DNA of 64,000 nucleotides from Zygaena filipendulae. Its lineage: Eukaryota > Arthropoda > Insecta > Lepidoptera > Zygaenidae. Below, piece after piece: positions 35,901 to 44,440 of this stretch (position 1 is its first letter; each line of letters opens with the position of its first letter). The stretch covers positions 3,053,001 to 3,117,000 of the forward strand of contig OU015673.1 of the NCBI GenBank assembly GCA_907165275.2, written 5' to 3'. The notes under the pieces are model-generated. The model did no database searches. It saw nothing but the letters and a program-made list of their open reading frames with translations, and was not told the origin of the DNA. Position numbers and translations under genes: made by a program.

Positions 35901-38900
35901 GGAACCACCTGTCCGAGCAGCACCTCATGGAGCTAGCGGCGATATTGGGCGTGGTGTGGGCGATCAGTATACTCTCGTACCTATACAGCGCCAGTCTCAG
36001 TCTGCCGCCGTTCGCGAATCCCGCGCTGTTGGTTGTGCTCATGGTATTGTTCCTCGTGAATCCGTTCAAGATGTGCAAGCACGAGGCGAGGTTTTGGTTT
36101 TTGAGGATATGTGTGAGTATTGCGTAATATAAAACAGAAATAAATATAAATCTTTATTGACTAACATCTGACTCCATAGTTAATTTATTAGGTGCAATTT
36201 CTTTTTTAATAATGTTGTGTAGATTTTTTTTTTCAGTTAATTTTTCAAGAAATTCAGATCCTGAGGGATAGAATTGCCCTTTTCTGTACCCCTGACTCTG
36301 TTTATGAAAAAAATCATGATGATCGGTTGAGTAGTTAGGCGTGAAAGCGTTGACAAACAATCAAAATCACAATCGCATGTATAAGATTACTTAGATTTTA
36401 GCTCACAAAAAAATAGACTCATTCTGTGTTTTTGTACTATCCTATAGCAAACTAAAAGAAATGTACATTTTAAAGAAAATTTTATTTTATTTTTCTCCCA
36501 TTACTTCTCACTATTGATTAAAAGAACGTTTAAAGGTATGTAAGTACCGTTAGTATTCAAGTTAAGGTATTACGAGTATCCGTAAGTTCTTGGCGTGGTT
36601 GCGGACCTTTTGCAACGGATGAAAGCGTGTTGTTTTAAGTTGGACTCTATGCTATACGTGTTTCAGGGTCGCATATTGGCAGCGCCGTTCATGCCAGTGA
36701 TGTTTGCAGATTTCTGGCTGGCGGACCAATGGAATTCGTTTGCGGCAGCATTCCTAGACTTACACTATTTGATCTCGTTATACTCCGCCGGCTGTAACTG
36801 GTATGATGTCGATGGTGAGTCTGGTGATTTTTTATAAATCAAGCGACGAGTAAGAGTAATTATACTCTAATCGTCCTTCGAAAATGATGGCCGCCGAGAA
36901 ATTAGTTCATCTGTTTAAAATATGAGTGATTTGTGATGAAGAGTGTGTAGAAACAGAGAAATAAGATCAAATAGGACGTTCGCCAACCTTCAAAATTCAA
37001 CTGTGACGAGTTGCTTCCAGGAACCCTCTTTAAGCTTTAAAATGTACTTACGGCTCCGTTACAATGTATGTAATGTCCGTGGTCTCACTTGGCTGTATGG
37101 ACGCACTTTCCATTGCTTAATATCAAATTTTACAAAAAAAAAATACATACTCGGCTGCCCTACAGTAAAACAAAGTAATTCCAGCTGAGTAAATTTTACA
37201 GGAGCAAAAACCCGGAAATCACTTTATTTAAAACAAATCTTCCATGGTTTAACGATTTTCTTAATTTTAATTTCTCTACGTCCGTTATGCATGAAAACTG
37301 GCAAAATGACAGTTGCTTTGTTTTTCCGTAGAGCAACCGGAATGGGCTGTATGGACCTAAATTCCTTGTCCTTTTCCGAAAGGATCAAGTAGTGATTACC
37401 TTCTTTCTGATCTTACTAATATTATGAATGTGAAAGTGCGGATGTTTGATGTTTGTTACTCAATCATGCAAAAACGGCTGAACGGATTTGGATAAAATTT
37501 GGCATGCACGTTGTCAGGGGTACAGAGAAGGACATAGGGTACTTTTTATCCCGGAATTCCCGCGGGAACTCCGAAATTACCGCGGGTAATTTCTGAGAAC
37601 AGCTAGTAATTAAAAAAACTCAATAATTGCCAGCCACGTTCGAGACGACCACCTGGTACATAATATCCCGCGCGCTCGTGAACGTGGTGCCGGCGTGGGT
37701 GCGCTTCTGGCAGTGCCTGCGCCGCTACCGCGACAGCCGCGAGGCGTTCCCGCACCTCGTCAATGCCGGGAAGTACTCCACCACCTTCTTCGTCGTGCTC
37801 TTCTCTACCCTCATGACTTTTCATGCAGGTGAGCTTTCGTGTGACTCGTTGGGAGTATAAGTTATATTATATTATTATTATATTAGTTATTAGTAGTATT
37901 ATTTATATTAGTTAGTTATATTAGTTATATTATATAGTACCTAATACCTATATAATAAGTTAACTTATAATGTCATCCGCCCCCTCAGCCAAGTTGACAA
38001 TCTCCAAATAACTAATCGTCACGTCACGTTGTCACCTAAAATGTGACCATGTGACATAACAATTCCGTTCCTTAGACTTGGGTCTGTTGAAAGTGAAAGT
38101 GAGTTTGTTTGTTACGCTTTCACGCCTTAACGGCTCAACCAATCATCATAAAATTTTGCATACACGTTTTCAAGGATACAGGGAAGAACATTAGCAAGCA
38201 TGGACCATTTAAACAATTAATTATTGGTCCATGTTAGCAAGGTACGTTATGCGTGAAAAAGGCAAAAATACAAAAAAACTCATTTCGAAAAAAAAAATTA
38301 CAATCAGTTGCTTTGTTTTTCCGTAGAGCTGCCGCGTTCTGTGCTTATTGATTTTCCTATGTATAAAGATCAGTATGAATGTATGCATTTGCATCGTGTC
38401 AGATAAATACGCGAACCGCTACGACAACCCGTTCCTGTACGCGTGGTTCGCGTGCCAGCTGGCGTCCTCCGTGTACACGTACACGTGGGACGTCAAGATG
38501 GACTGGGGCCTGTTCAGCTGCGGGCCCGGCGCCGACCACAAGTTCCTCAGGGAGGAGATCGTCTACAGTCCGTGGGTGAGTGGCCCGCGTATACTCTTAC
38601 ATGCACAGCATAGCATGTGTTGAAAACACAATAATTTTTTTTTCAGTCTATTTTAAAGATATATGGCCTACTTAAACAAAGCAAGAAAATGAAAAAAAAA
38701 TATGCATAAATTAATTAAATAGAGCGTTTCAAAGTTCCTACTTTAAACCTTACCGCCGAAACGCGGAATGACGTCACTTGTTCAAAATTACGCTTATTAA
38801 TCTGTGATAGGAATGTCACTGTCGTATTGACAGGGAAATGTGACACTGACAGACAGATAACTTCAATATCCAAAAGCGAAATTAAGGTTGAACTGTGTCG

Positions 38901-41900
38901 ATTTACTTCCAAAAGTTCCAGTAAAGAATCGAAATGCATCTTATCGATGCATTTTAAAGTAAAAAACTTCAGAAAATGGAAAATATGCGTTAACTGTATG
39001 CACTTAGTTTCTTTTGCCTTCTCTGAAAGAAGTAAATGTTTCCTAAAAAAATAAAAGTGACGTCATGTGTCAAGCTTGGCTGTGATTGGTGTTTCGTTGC
39101 AACGTTCCGTTTCACAAAATTAAAAGTTGAATATTTTGGAAACGATTGAAAATTTTTTAGTAAATCTTTCACGATAATGCTTTTCTAAGGCTCTATTTTT
39201 GAAATATTGACACAATTTCTTATTATAAATTTCATGCAAGTACCCTATTGGGTATTCTCCAAGGCTAGTATAAGTATTATATTATCTGTGTCCAGGGTAT
39301 GAAAATCGAATTTCTGATTAGTCCGTCGGTTACAAAAAGAAAAATTCTTCTTTCTTTCTTCTTTTTAAATGTATTTTTTCTTTTTCAAATTAATGAAAAT
39401 AAACGTAGATAAAGCGCATTGGTGGGGGGCTCGTGACATCAATATTCAGTATAAGCCCCACACAAACTGCACCGGGTTGTGACGTCACGCGAAATTTCAA
39501 CTCAATGTATCGCCGTTATTTTTTGATTACATAAAAAAAGAAAAAAATGCGTGTCCAATATTTTTTACTAATCTACACGACGGACTAAAAAAAAATTTGT
39601 TAAGTAGCCGATTTGTGTTTATTATGATTTATCTATATGTAACTGTAATATAATTGAATAGAATAGCATAGCATGGGTTGAAAACACGTATGTAACAGAT
39701 ACAATAATGTGAAACAAAGTGTTACAATTTGTGTTTATTGTGACTGTGTAACTGTAATCGAATTGCATAGAAGTTTATATTTGGTACCAATATAAAACAT
39801 TAAACTATGTGGCTTAACTAATTTTTTTAAATTGACAAGTTACCTAAATGGCTACCATTCAGCATAATATAATAGATAACAGAGTTCCAGTAGAGAATTT
39901 TTACTAGAATAAAAGTGAATGTGAGTTTGTAACGGTTTCACGCCTTACCCACTTTACCGATGATTAATAATTAAATTTTGCATATACGGCAAGTACAGAG
40001 AAGGACATAGGGTACTTTTTACCCCGGACTTCCCGCGGGAACTCCGTAATGGGCATGTTGACTAATTTTTTGTTTTTAGTCCGTCTTGTAGATTATTAAA
40101 AAAATATTGGACACGTATTTTTTCTTTTTTTACGTAATCAAAAAATTACGGCGATATGTTGAGTTGAAATTTCGCGTGACGTCACTATTCTGACAGTTTG
40201 TATGGCGGTTTTTGTGGTTAGTGACGTCACGACCCCCTGACCCTAAACTTTAATGTGCTTTATCTCTGTGTATTTTAATTTATTTGAAAAAGCAAAAAAT
40301 ACGTGTCTATTGTTTTTAAATTTTCTAAAAGACGGACTAATTAAAATTTTGATTTTCAAAAGTTGTCAACATCCCTATTGTCGCGGTCGAAACCGCGGGG
40401 AACAGCTTGTAATAACATAAGGTTGTGTGCGCTCCCCAGTGCTACTATTTCGCGATAGTGGAGGATTTCGTGCTGCGCTTCGCGTGGAGCATCTCGTTCC
40501 TGTTGACTGATAACAACTTCGCCACCACCGAGACCATGGTCTCAGTGCTTGCGCCTCTGGAGGTCTTCAGGTGATTAAAAACATACGGCAAGAGACTATA
40601 GGTGACGAATATTAATACCTATACTATCGTGAATTATAGTAAAAAATTCAAAGACAATAAATAACAACAAAATCGTGGTAAAAATTTTTTTGCTAAGACA
40701 AATTGTCATAGAAACCTTCGTTTGTCACCTAAATTCCTTGCCGTGCCATCCCAGCTCCTATCAATACCCTTGCCGGGGTATGAAAATCAAAATTCTATTT
40801 GCTCCGTCGCGTCAGTTAGATAATCCGTAGGTACTTATATGCGTGTTTGTTTGTTGTTACGCTTTCAAGGTTAAACGGCTCAACCGTACACCACGAAATT
40901 TTGCATAGACAGAGAAGGACATAGGCTACTTTCTACCCCGGAATTCCCACGGGAACTCGAAATTAACGCGGAAGAAACTACATTAAATTTTGCATACTAC
41001 CTACACGTTGTCAAGGGTAGGTACAGAGAAAAATATAGAGTAGTAAGTACTTTTATCTCGAAATACCCGCAGGATCTCCGATACTAAAGCGGGTGAAACC
41101 GCGGGGAACAGTTAGAAGAAAAATAATAGACACATATACATATTTAACTTTTTCAAATTGAAGAAAATGTTTTTAGATAAAGCGCATTAAAGTTGAAGAG
41201 TGCGGGGCTCGTAACGTCACAATATACCCATAAACTGTACCGGATCGTGATATCAAAATACGTGTTCTATATTTATTAATCTACAACAATTTTTTTGTAA
41301 AATAACCAGATTTAACTCCTTTAAAAAAGAAGAAGAAAAAATTGATTCCAACTATCCTAGCAGTAAAAGCTAAACGCGTCATGTGTCGGCAGACGGTTCG
41401 TGTGGAACTTCTTCCGCTTGGAGAACGAGCACCTGAACAACTGCGGCAAGTTCCGCGCCGTGCGCGACATCTCGGTGGCGCCGCTCGACTCCTCGGATCA
41501 GGCGGACATCATCCGCATGATGGACCACCCGGACGGCGTCATCAATAGGTCAGTGTGCGGTAACGTTCAAGTTTGCCCGTGTGGCGCGCGTGAAAATGCA
41601 CGCCTTAAACGCCATTCGCCATAATATGACGTCACTCCGTTAGTAAACAATGTAGGGTACGTTCCGATATGCACTGCGAGCACTGTAAGGTATGACGTAT
41701 GACGGAACGAATTCCTCCTCAGTAAGAGCACTGAACAGTGCTCCCAGTGTATATCGGAGCACATATCTCTTTCGCAGTCGTATTGTTTGCTACCGGAGTG
41801 ACGTTACGAGCTGAAACCATGGCGGCTAAAGTTTCCGCGCGATAATTCAAAATCATAAATATAAAATCCTTTTTAAGGCATTTTTCGGTTTTAGAAAATT

Positions 41901-42117
41901 GTAATAAAAATTCCGCTGGTTCAGTGCGATCTCAGGATTAATTTTATAGACTCTTCAAAAAAAGGTGTAATCGAAGTAATCGAACTTGTTTGCTATTTTC
42001 AGGTTAAATAAGAAGAAGAACATAAAAAAGGTAAAAGAATTGGATAGAAGGCCTTTGTTGCAACCGGAGTCAGTACACGAACTCGAGTTGGATATGCCTC
42101 ACAACAACGTGTTGTGA
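29837..42117 (+). CDS. XPR1: XPR1 phosphate exporter homologue (SPX-EXS protein), complete, 11 exons
   Basis: The CDS joins 29837-29905, 30251-30404, 31182-31414, 32556-32817, 35742-36112, 36667-36814, 37634-37828, 38403-38575, 40440-40570, 41393-41548 and 42003-42117. That is 2,007 nt and 668 aa in one open frame, close to the ~696 aa of the human protein. Residues 1-170 form the SPX domain (start [20 protein letters not shown]). The basic helix [10 protein letters not shown] (143-152) matches the inositol-pyrophosphate-binding surface. Hydrophobic helices follow in exons 4-5. The EXS domain is in exons 6-10, with [32 protein letters not shown] and [15 protein letters not shown]. The family exports inorganic phosphate across the plasma membrane under SPX control. 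All introns are GT-AG; the exon 1 donor (GTCGGT) is weak. The gene converges on CHMP3. Confidence 0.96.
29990..30015. repeat. (AT)n microsatellite in XPR1 intron 1
   Basis: There are about 12 AT repeats. The remainder of intron 1 (29906-30250) is AT-rich with no other feature seen. Confidence 0.8.
30251..30404 (+). CDS. XPR1: XPR1 exon 2 (residues 24-75)
   Basis: The acceptor is ATATTAG|GAGATG. It encodes [18 protein letters not shown] and ends at KINTFYS with TCTG|GTAATG. The exon ends one base into a codon completed by exon 3 (GAA). Confidence 0.95.
30405..31181 (+). other. XPR1 intron 2
   Basis: AT-rich. It holds a weak Helitron-like patch near 31060-31110 (GGTTTCACCTGTGATATTTTCC). No other element is recognised. 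Confidence 0.5.
31182..31414 (+). CDS. XPR1: XPR1 exon 3 (residues 75-152)
   Basis: The acceptor is TATTACAG|AAAAATTAG. It carries the central SPX helices, including [20 protein letters not shown], and the basic [10 protein letters not shown]. The donor is AAG|GTATGT. Confidence 0.96.
31697..32463. mobile_element. Fold-back element with internal tandem units, XPR1 intron 3
   Basis: TACCTACTGTGCGCCATTTTG on the left is inverted at the right end (CAAAATGGCGGACAGTAGGTA). The arms continue for about 130 bp (AAAAAGTCGATTTTGCAG; GGGTTTTCGAGTTATT). The right half holds three diverged tandem units of about 140-150 bp that begin near 32041, 32191 and 32330 with CTCGAAAACCC or a variant. No ORF. Confidence 0.7.
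32456..32533 (+). mobile_element. Helitron-like 3' terminus next to XPR1 exon 4
   Basis: GGTACTTTTTATCCCGGAATTCC leads to GGGTGAAACCGCGAGGCACAGCTGGT. The terminus is CTGGT instead of CTAGT and lies 23 nt before the exon 4 splice acceptor. Confidence 0.65.
32556..32817 (+). CDS. XPR1: XPR1 exon 4 (residues 153-240)
   Basis: The acceptor is CTCCCGCAG|TTATTA, only 23 nt after a Helitron-like terminus. It encodes the end of SPX ([20 protein letters not shown]) and the first membrane helix ([17 protein letters not shown]). The donor is TCTG|GTAAGA. Confidence 0.95.
32870..33013 (+). mobile_element. Helitron-like fragment, XPR1 intron 4
   Basis: AAACTCAAAAACTACTGAACAG leads to GGGTGAAACCGCGGGGACAGCTAGT, with CTAGT at 33009-33013. 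Confidence 0.65.
33100..33365 (+). mobile_element. tRNA-derived SINE, XPR1 intron 4
   Basis: Box A GATTTGGCGCAGTAGGTCACC and box B GGTTCCGGGTTCGATTCCCGG are intact. The body has TGTGATGAACACAGGG, a TA-rich stretch, TTTGCGTGGTTTCC and GGGATCAAGTAGATCTGTGTG. It is the reference copy for the SINE family in this window. Confidence 0.8.
33366..34704. other. XPR1 intron 4 interior
   Basis: No exon, RNA or repeat terminus was recognised. It is AT-rich throughout, apart from a moderately GC-richer patch at about 33400-33480. Confidence 0.4.
34705..34923. mobile_element. TIR MITE 'GGGCCCTTATTCAC', 219 bp
   Basis: GGGCCCTTATTCACTAAGACC at the left is inverted at the right (CATAGTAAATAAGGGCCC). A sister copy lies at 44210-44440, where the right end reads GGTCATAGTGAATAAGGGCCC. 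No ORF. Confidence 0.75.
34924..35340. other. XPR1 intron 4 interior, right part
   Basis: Unique-looking sequence with no exon or repeat terminus. A short (AAT)n run precedes the SINE at about 35328-35344. Confidence 0.35.
35341..35722 (-). mobile_element. Inverted tRNA-SINE with internal expansion, next to XPR1 exon 5
   Basis: The minus strand reads the SINE head (GACGACCCGATTGGCGCAGTAGG at 35722) and the distal block (AACACACAGATCTACTTATTCC on the plus strand near 35353). The middle includes a tandem duplication of an AT-rich unit (TACTACATATATACAATAT) at about 35489-35570. Part of the box B side is lost. Its tRNA head ends 19 nt before the exon 5 acceptor. Confidence 0.65.
35742..36112 (+). 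CDS. XPR1: XPR1 exon 5 (residues 240-363)
   Basis: The acceptor is GTCTTTCCAG|CGATC. The exon is GC-rich. It encodes several membrane helices and the conserved [20 protein letters not shown] and [11 protein letters not shown]. The donor is ATATGT|GTGAGT. A 142-aa antisense frame here is only a shadow. Confidence 0.95.
36113..36666 (+). other. XPR1 intron 5
   Basis: About 36255-36390 is a decayed reverse Helitron-like copy (TTTTCTGTACCCCTGACTCTG, GATGATCGGTTGAGTAGTTAG). The rest is AT-rich. Confidence 0.5.
36667..36814 (+). CDS. XPR1: XPR1 exon 6 (residues 364-413)
   Basis: The acceptor is TGTTTCAG|GGTCGC. It encodes the EXS-domain hallmark [14 protein letters not shown]. The donor is GATG|GTGAGT. 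Confidence 0.95.
36815..37406 (+). other. XPR1 intron 6, left part: fold-back family remnant
   Basis: About 36975-37135 and 37200-37390 contain diverged 'GACGAGTTGCTTCCAGGAAC' and 'GGCTGTATGGACCTAAATTCC' blocks of the fold-back family seen at 28230 and 38868. Confidence 0.4.
37408..37607 (+). mobile_element. Helitron-like element, full length, next to XPR1 exon 7
   Basis: It starts CTTACTAATATTATGAATGTG and contains GCACGTTGTCAGGGGTACAG and 'TTTTATCCCGGAATTCCCGC'. It ends GAGAACAGCTAGT. The usual CCGCGGGTGAAACCGCGG hairpin is damaged (CCGCGGGTAATTTCTGAG). Its CTAGT is 24 nt before the AG of the exon 7 acceptor. Confidence 0.75.
37634..37828 (+). CDS. XPR1: XPR1 exon 7 (residues 413-478)
   Basis: The acceptor is AATTGCCAG|CCACG, 26 nt after a Helitron-like CTAGT. 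It encodes [20 protein letters not shown] and [12 protein letters not shown]. The donor is GCAG|GTGAGC. Confidence 0.95.
37829..38402 (+). other. XPR1 intron 7
   Basis: Positions 37860-37945 are a TTA/TTAGTTA simple repeat. About 37985-38070 (GCCAAGTTGACAATC...AACAATTCCGTTCCTTAG) recurs near 45272-45330. About 38083-38190 is a Helitron-like 5' fragment. Confidence 0.5.
38403..38575 (+). CDS. XPR1: XPR1 exon 8 (residues 478-535)
   Basis: The acceptor is CGTGTCAG|ATAAA. It encodes the EXS segment [13 protein letters not shown] and [11 protein letters not shown]. The donor is CCGTGG|GTGAGT. Confidence 0.94.
38700..39260. mobile_element. Fold-back MITE family copy, XPR1 intron 8
   Basis: It shares GGTTGAACTGTGTCGATTTAC, GAATCGAAATGCATCTTATC, TGTATGCACTTAGTTTCTTT and GTGATTGGTGTTTCGTTGC with 28330-28690. 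It carries TGACGTCA twice (38769 and 39058). Its short frames are not genes. Confidence 0.65.
39288..39620 (-). mobile_element. 'TTAGTCCGTC' MITE, reverse copy
   Basis: TGAAAATCGAATTTCTGATTAGTCCGTC at the left is inverted at the right (GACGGACTAAAAAAAAATTTG). The middle shares TTGTGACGTCACGCGAAATTTC with 40051-40375 in opposite orientation. No ORF. Confidence 0.7.
39906..40050 (+). mobile_element. Helitron-like element, part 1 (interrupted)
   Basis: It runs from AAAAGTGAATGTGAGTTTG to TTCCCGCGGGAACTCCGTAAT. The tail (GTCGAAACCGCGGGGAACAGC) resumes at 40382 after a MITE insertion and ends at 40410, close to XPR1 exon 9. Confidence 0.7.
40051..40375 (+). mobile_element. 'TTAGTCCGTC' MITE (325 bp) nested in a Helitron-like copy
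   Basis: The ends are GGGCATGTTGAC and GTCAACATCCC. The subterminal inverted blocks are TTTTTAGTCCGTCTTGTAGA and AAAGACGGACTAATTAAAA. The interior has two TGACGTCA sites (40177 and 40222). Related copies are at 39288 (reverse), 57238, 58775, 41125, 62155 and 63430. The superfamily is unknown. Confidence 0.75.
40376..40410 (+). mobile_element. Helitron-like element, part 2 (tail)
   Basis: This is the continuation of the copy broken by the MITE. GTCGCGGTCGAAACCGCGG forms the terminal hairpin region and AACAGCTTGT replaces AACAGCTAGT. Confidence 0.65.
40440..40570 (+). CDS. XPR1: XPR1 exon 9 (residues 536-579)
   Basis: The acceptor is GCTCCCCAG|TGCTAC, about 29 nt after a Helitron-like terminus. 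It encodes [19 protein letters not shown] and ends LAPLEVF. The donor is TTCAG|GTGATT. Confidence 0.94.
40840..41116 (+). mobile_element. Two merged Helitron-like copies, XPR1 intron 9
   Basis: Block one runs from GTGTTTGTTTGTTGTTACGC to AATTAACGCGGAAGAAACTAC. Block two resumes at AATTTTGCATACTACCTACACG and ends GGGTGAAACCGCGGGGAACAGTTAG. About 41125-41300 carries a fragment of the TTAGTCCGTC family. Confidence 0.6.
41393..41548 (+). CDS. XPR1: XPR1 exon 10 (residues 579-631)
   Basis: The acceptor is GTCGGCAG|ACGG. It encodes the very conserved [20 protein letters not shown] and [12 protein letters not shown]. The donor is AATAG|GTCAGT. Confidence 0.95.
   Translation, partial: TVRVELLPLGERAPEQLRQVPRRARHLGGAARLLGSGGHHPHDGPPGRRHQ
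41627..41807. mobile_element. Nested-palindrome MITE, XPR1 intron 10
   Basis: The outer arms are TGACGTCACTCCGTTAGTAAAC and GTTTGCTACCGGAGTGACGTTA. The inner arms are GTTCCGATATGCACTGCGAG and CTCCCAGTGTATATCGGAGC. A full CRE palindrome sits in the left arm at 41627-41634. No ORF beyond chance. Confidence 0.7.
42003..42117 (+). CDS. XPR1: XPR1 exon 11 (residues 631-668, stop)
   Basis: The acceptor is TATTTTCAG|GTTAAA. It encodes a basic then acidic cytosolic tail ([20 protein letters not shown]...) ending at TGA (42115-42117). Confidence 0.92.
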
Positions 42118-42487
42118 ACAGCTATATGATACTTACTGTGATATAATATAGACTTAGTTTTAGTAGGTACTTATTTTAGTCTTATTAAAAAAAAACTAAA
42201 CCCGAGGGAGTATAATTTATTTTTTATAACCTTCAAATGTTATTCTTTTTGTCCTTTTTCTACATCCTCCTTTCTTCGATTATTATTTATCTGTTCAAAC
42301 TCCCAGCGAAATTTATTAAGTTTCATATTGTTATAACTTTAAAACCTTCAGTTATTTTTATGTACACACAAAAAGGTGATCAGGCAGGCGTGAAGATGTA
42401 TAATATAGGTACATAGGTATAAAATAAAAAATACTGTTTGAAACATTAGTGCATTTATTTGTATATTAATAATAATAAACTTTTATA

Positions 42488-42493
42488 AATAAA
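42488..42493 (+). terminator. Likely XPR1 polyadenylation signal
   Basis: AATAAA lies 371 bp after the XPR1 stop, in an AT-rich 3' UTR and just before the fold-back element at 42530. A second AATAAA at 42423-42428 is an alternative. Confidence 0.5.
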
Positions 42494-42529
42494 ATCGTTA
42501 TTGTGTGTTTGCACAATTATTGTTAATAT

Positions 42530-42920
42530 AAAACCGACTTCCAAAAACACAAAACTAAAAAACTAAAAATAAAAAGCTAAAAATAACAAAATACCGATTT
42601 ACTTAATCCAAAAGACAAAAACACACATAATATTATTATTGGTTTGTGCTACCACTGATCGGTTTGAATTCGGTGACAAGCCCGCTAGTGTCTGCCCACT
42701 TGGGTTGTTCTGCTCACGAAGAGCTGGTGGCGGGAGTCGACTTAGCCCATATTCCCCCTCCATATCTGGCTTGTCACCGACTTCATACCGATCAGTGGTA
42801 GCACAAACCAATAATAATATTATGTGTGTTTTTGTCTTTTGGATTAAGTAAATCGGTATTTTGTTATTTTTAGCTTTTTATTTTTAGTTTTTTAGTTTTG
42901 TGTTTTTGGAAGTCGGTTTT
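42530..42920. mobile_element. Fold-back element, 152-bp arms, just after XPR1
   Basis: The left arm (42530-42681, AAAACCGACTTCCAAAAACAC...) and right arm (42769-42920) are near-perfect inverted copies around an 87-bp spacer. Because of this, both strands encode almost the same short peptide, which is an artefact of the palindrome. The terminus ACCGACTTCCAAAAA is shared with 14660-14870 and about 43800. Confidence 0.85.
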
Positions 42921-43049
42921 AATTTTTTTGTTAAAAATTCGTTTATTTCTTGCTTTTTAGTGAGTCGGTTTGTAATTTATCTAAGTTACAATAGCCTAAT
43001 GTCAACTACTCATAACCTTTTACAAAATATTGCTTTTCCCGACGCAGGG

Positions 43050-43723
43050 ACGTTAATTGTTGAGGAGTTCTCCTAGTACATCACCATCAGTTCCACTTCA
43101 CCATATACATTGTGACGGGCATAAATTGTTTAGAAACCATATTAAAGTTATCGATTCGGAACTCCTGAAATACCCATTATTGAGTAGTTCCGATGACCAT
43201 CTGTGGTCTTCATCATCAGTTCCTCTTCTTCAAATTTTGCTTTCCGAAAGCAAAGAAACGTTTTACTATAAAAAATACAAAAATCGCTATAAGTGAACTC
43301 ATAATTTTTGAAGAGTTCCCTCGATTACTCCAAGATCCCATCATCAGATCTCGACTTGGTGACAATGGAATCAATTTGGGAGTATCCCCTTTCAAACAAA
43401 AAAACAATTTTCGAAATCGCTTCAATCGGAACCCGTGAAATACGTATTATTTTTGAGTTGTTCCGATGACCACCTGTGGTCTTCATCATCAGTTCCACTT
43501 CTTCAAATTTTGCTTTCCGAAAGTAAATGAACGATTTACTATCAAAAATACCCAAATCGCTATAGGTGTGCCTATAATTTTTGAAGAGTTCCCTCGATTT
43601 CGCCAAGATCCCATCATCAGATCCCGACTTGGTGGCAATGGGACCTAATTGGGAGTAAACCCTTTCAAACAAAAAAAGAATTTTTCAAATCGGTCCAACC
43701 GTCTTCGAGTAATCGGTGAACAT

Positions 43724-43760
<37 letters not shown>

Positions 43761-43815
43761 AACATACATACAATCGAACATAGAACCTCCTCCTTTTTGG
43801 AAGTCGGTTAAAAAT
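43050..43815 (-). mobile_element. 'AAGTCGGTT' repeat with 273-bp internal tandem units
   Basis: Two units begin TTCCGATGACCA at 43188 and 43461. Each contains CATCATCAGTTCC, TTTCCGAAAG and a CATCATCAGATC block. The right end has about 30 consecutive A (43729-43759), then CATAGAACCTCCTCCTTTTTGGAAGTCGGTT. Long open frames on both strands follow the units and are judged repeat-derived. The family's open terminus matches the 14.8-kb copy. Confidence 0.65.
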
Positions 43816-44209
43816 ATACTTAGTACTTTAAATATACAATCACGAATCATCATCAATACTTAACGGCATTCACGAGTGTATAAGCTGTACATATCATATA
43901 CCTCCTAATTTTACTCAAAGCAATTGCTTATCTATGCCTTCGTAATAAGAACTAGGGTCTAAGAACCAGTCGTAGACTAAATCAATCGCTTACGAGACCC
44001 AGGAGCCGTATCCTGAAAAGAGATGAACTAAACAAATTCCCATCAGCTTTGTCCATGAAAGCAGCTTTGTCGACAGTTAAGTTAAAATTTAGTTCAATTG
44101 AACTTTTGATTGCATAAGCAAGCTCGAGTTTACTTGAAATTTTCACCACTTCTGCCGCCAACTCACAATCAGTGGTATCACATAATCCTGACAGAATATG
44201 ACAGACTTC
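43816..44209. other. Intergenic between XPR1 and CHMP3
   Basis: An 85-aa minus-strand frame (43982-44239) has mixed, protein-like composition (CELAAEVVKISSKLELAYA). It runs straight into the MITE terminus at 44210 and has no recognised homologue, so it is not called as a gene. Confidence 0.3.
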
Positions 44210-44440
44210 GGGACTCTTATTCACTATGACCAACAACATTCCTTGCCTACAACGCGCTTCCCAAAAACAATCCCAACCGCTCCAGATGCAAAAATATAAG
44301 TAATTTATATTCTTTATGATAAAAGAAACGTTGTAATTGTGTTTTTTTTAAAGTGAAACTTCTTTGAACACGAGGAAAAAGCAATTTAAGTGGCGCCTTA
44401 TCTTAGCGCGACGCGTTATGGTCATAGTGAATAAGGGCCC
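44210..44440. mobile_element. TIR MITE 'GGGCCCTTATTCAC', second copy
   Basis: The left end GGGACTCTTATTCACTATGACC and right end GGTCATAGTGAATAAGGGCCC are inverted. Subterminal GCGCGACGCGTTATG resembles the 34.7-kb copy. About 231 bp, no ORF. Confidence 0.75.

Noticed and set aside
35650..36132. Long frames on both strands (142 and 147 aa) overlapping XPR1 exon 5
   Set aside because: They are GC-rich shadows of the true exon frame, with no conserved content and no splice sites of their own.
42599..42851. Two near-identical 70-aa proteins on opposite strands
   Set aside because: This is a direct result of the 152-bp inverted arms of the fold-back element.
43982..44239. 85-aa minus-strand frame with protein-like composition
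   Set aside because: It has no recognisable family, no promoter or splice context, and its 5' end lies inside a MITE terminus.
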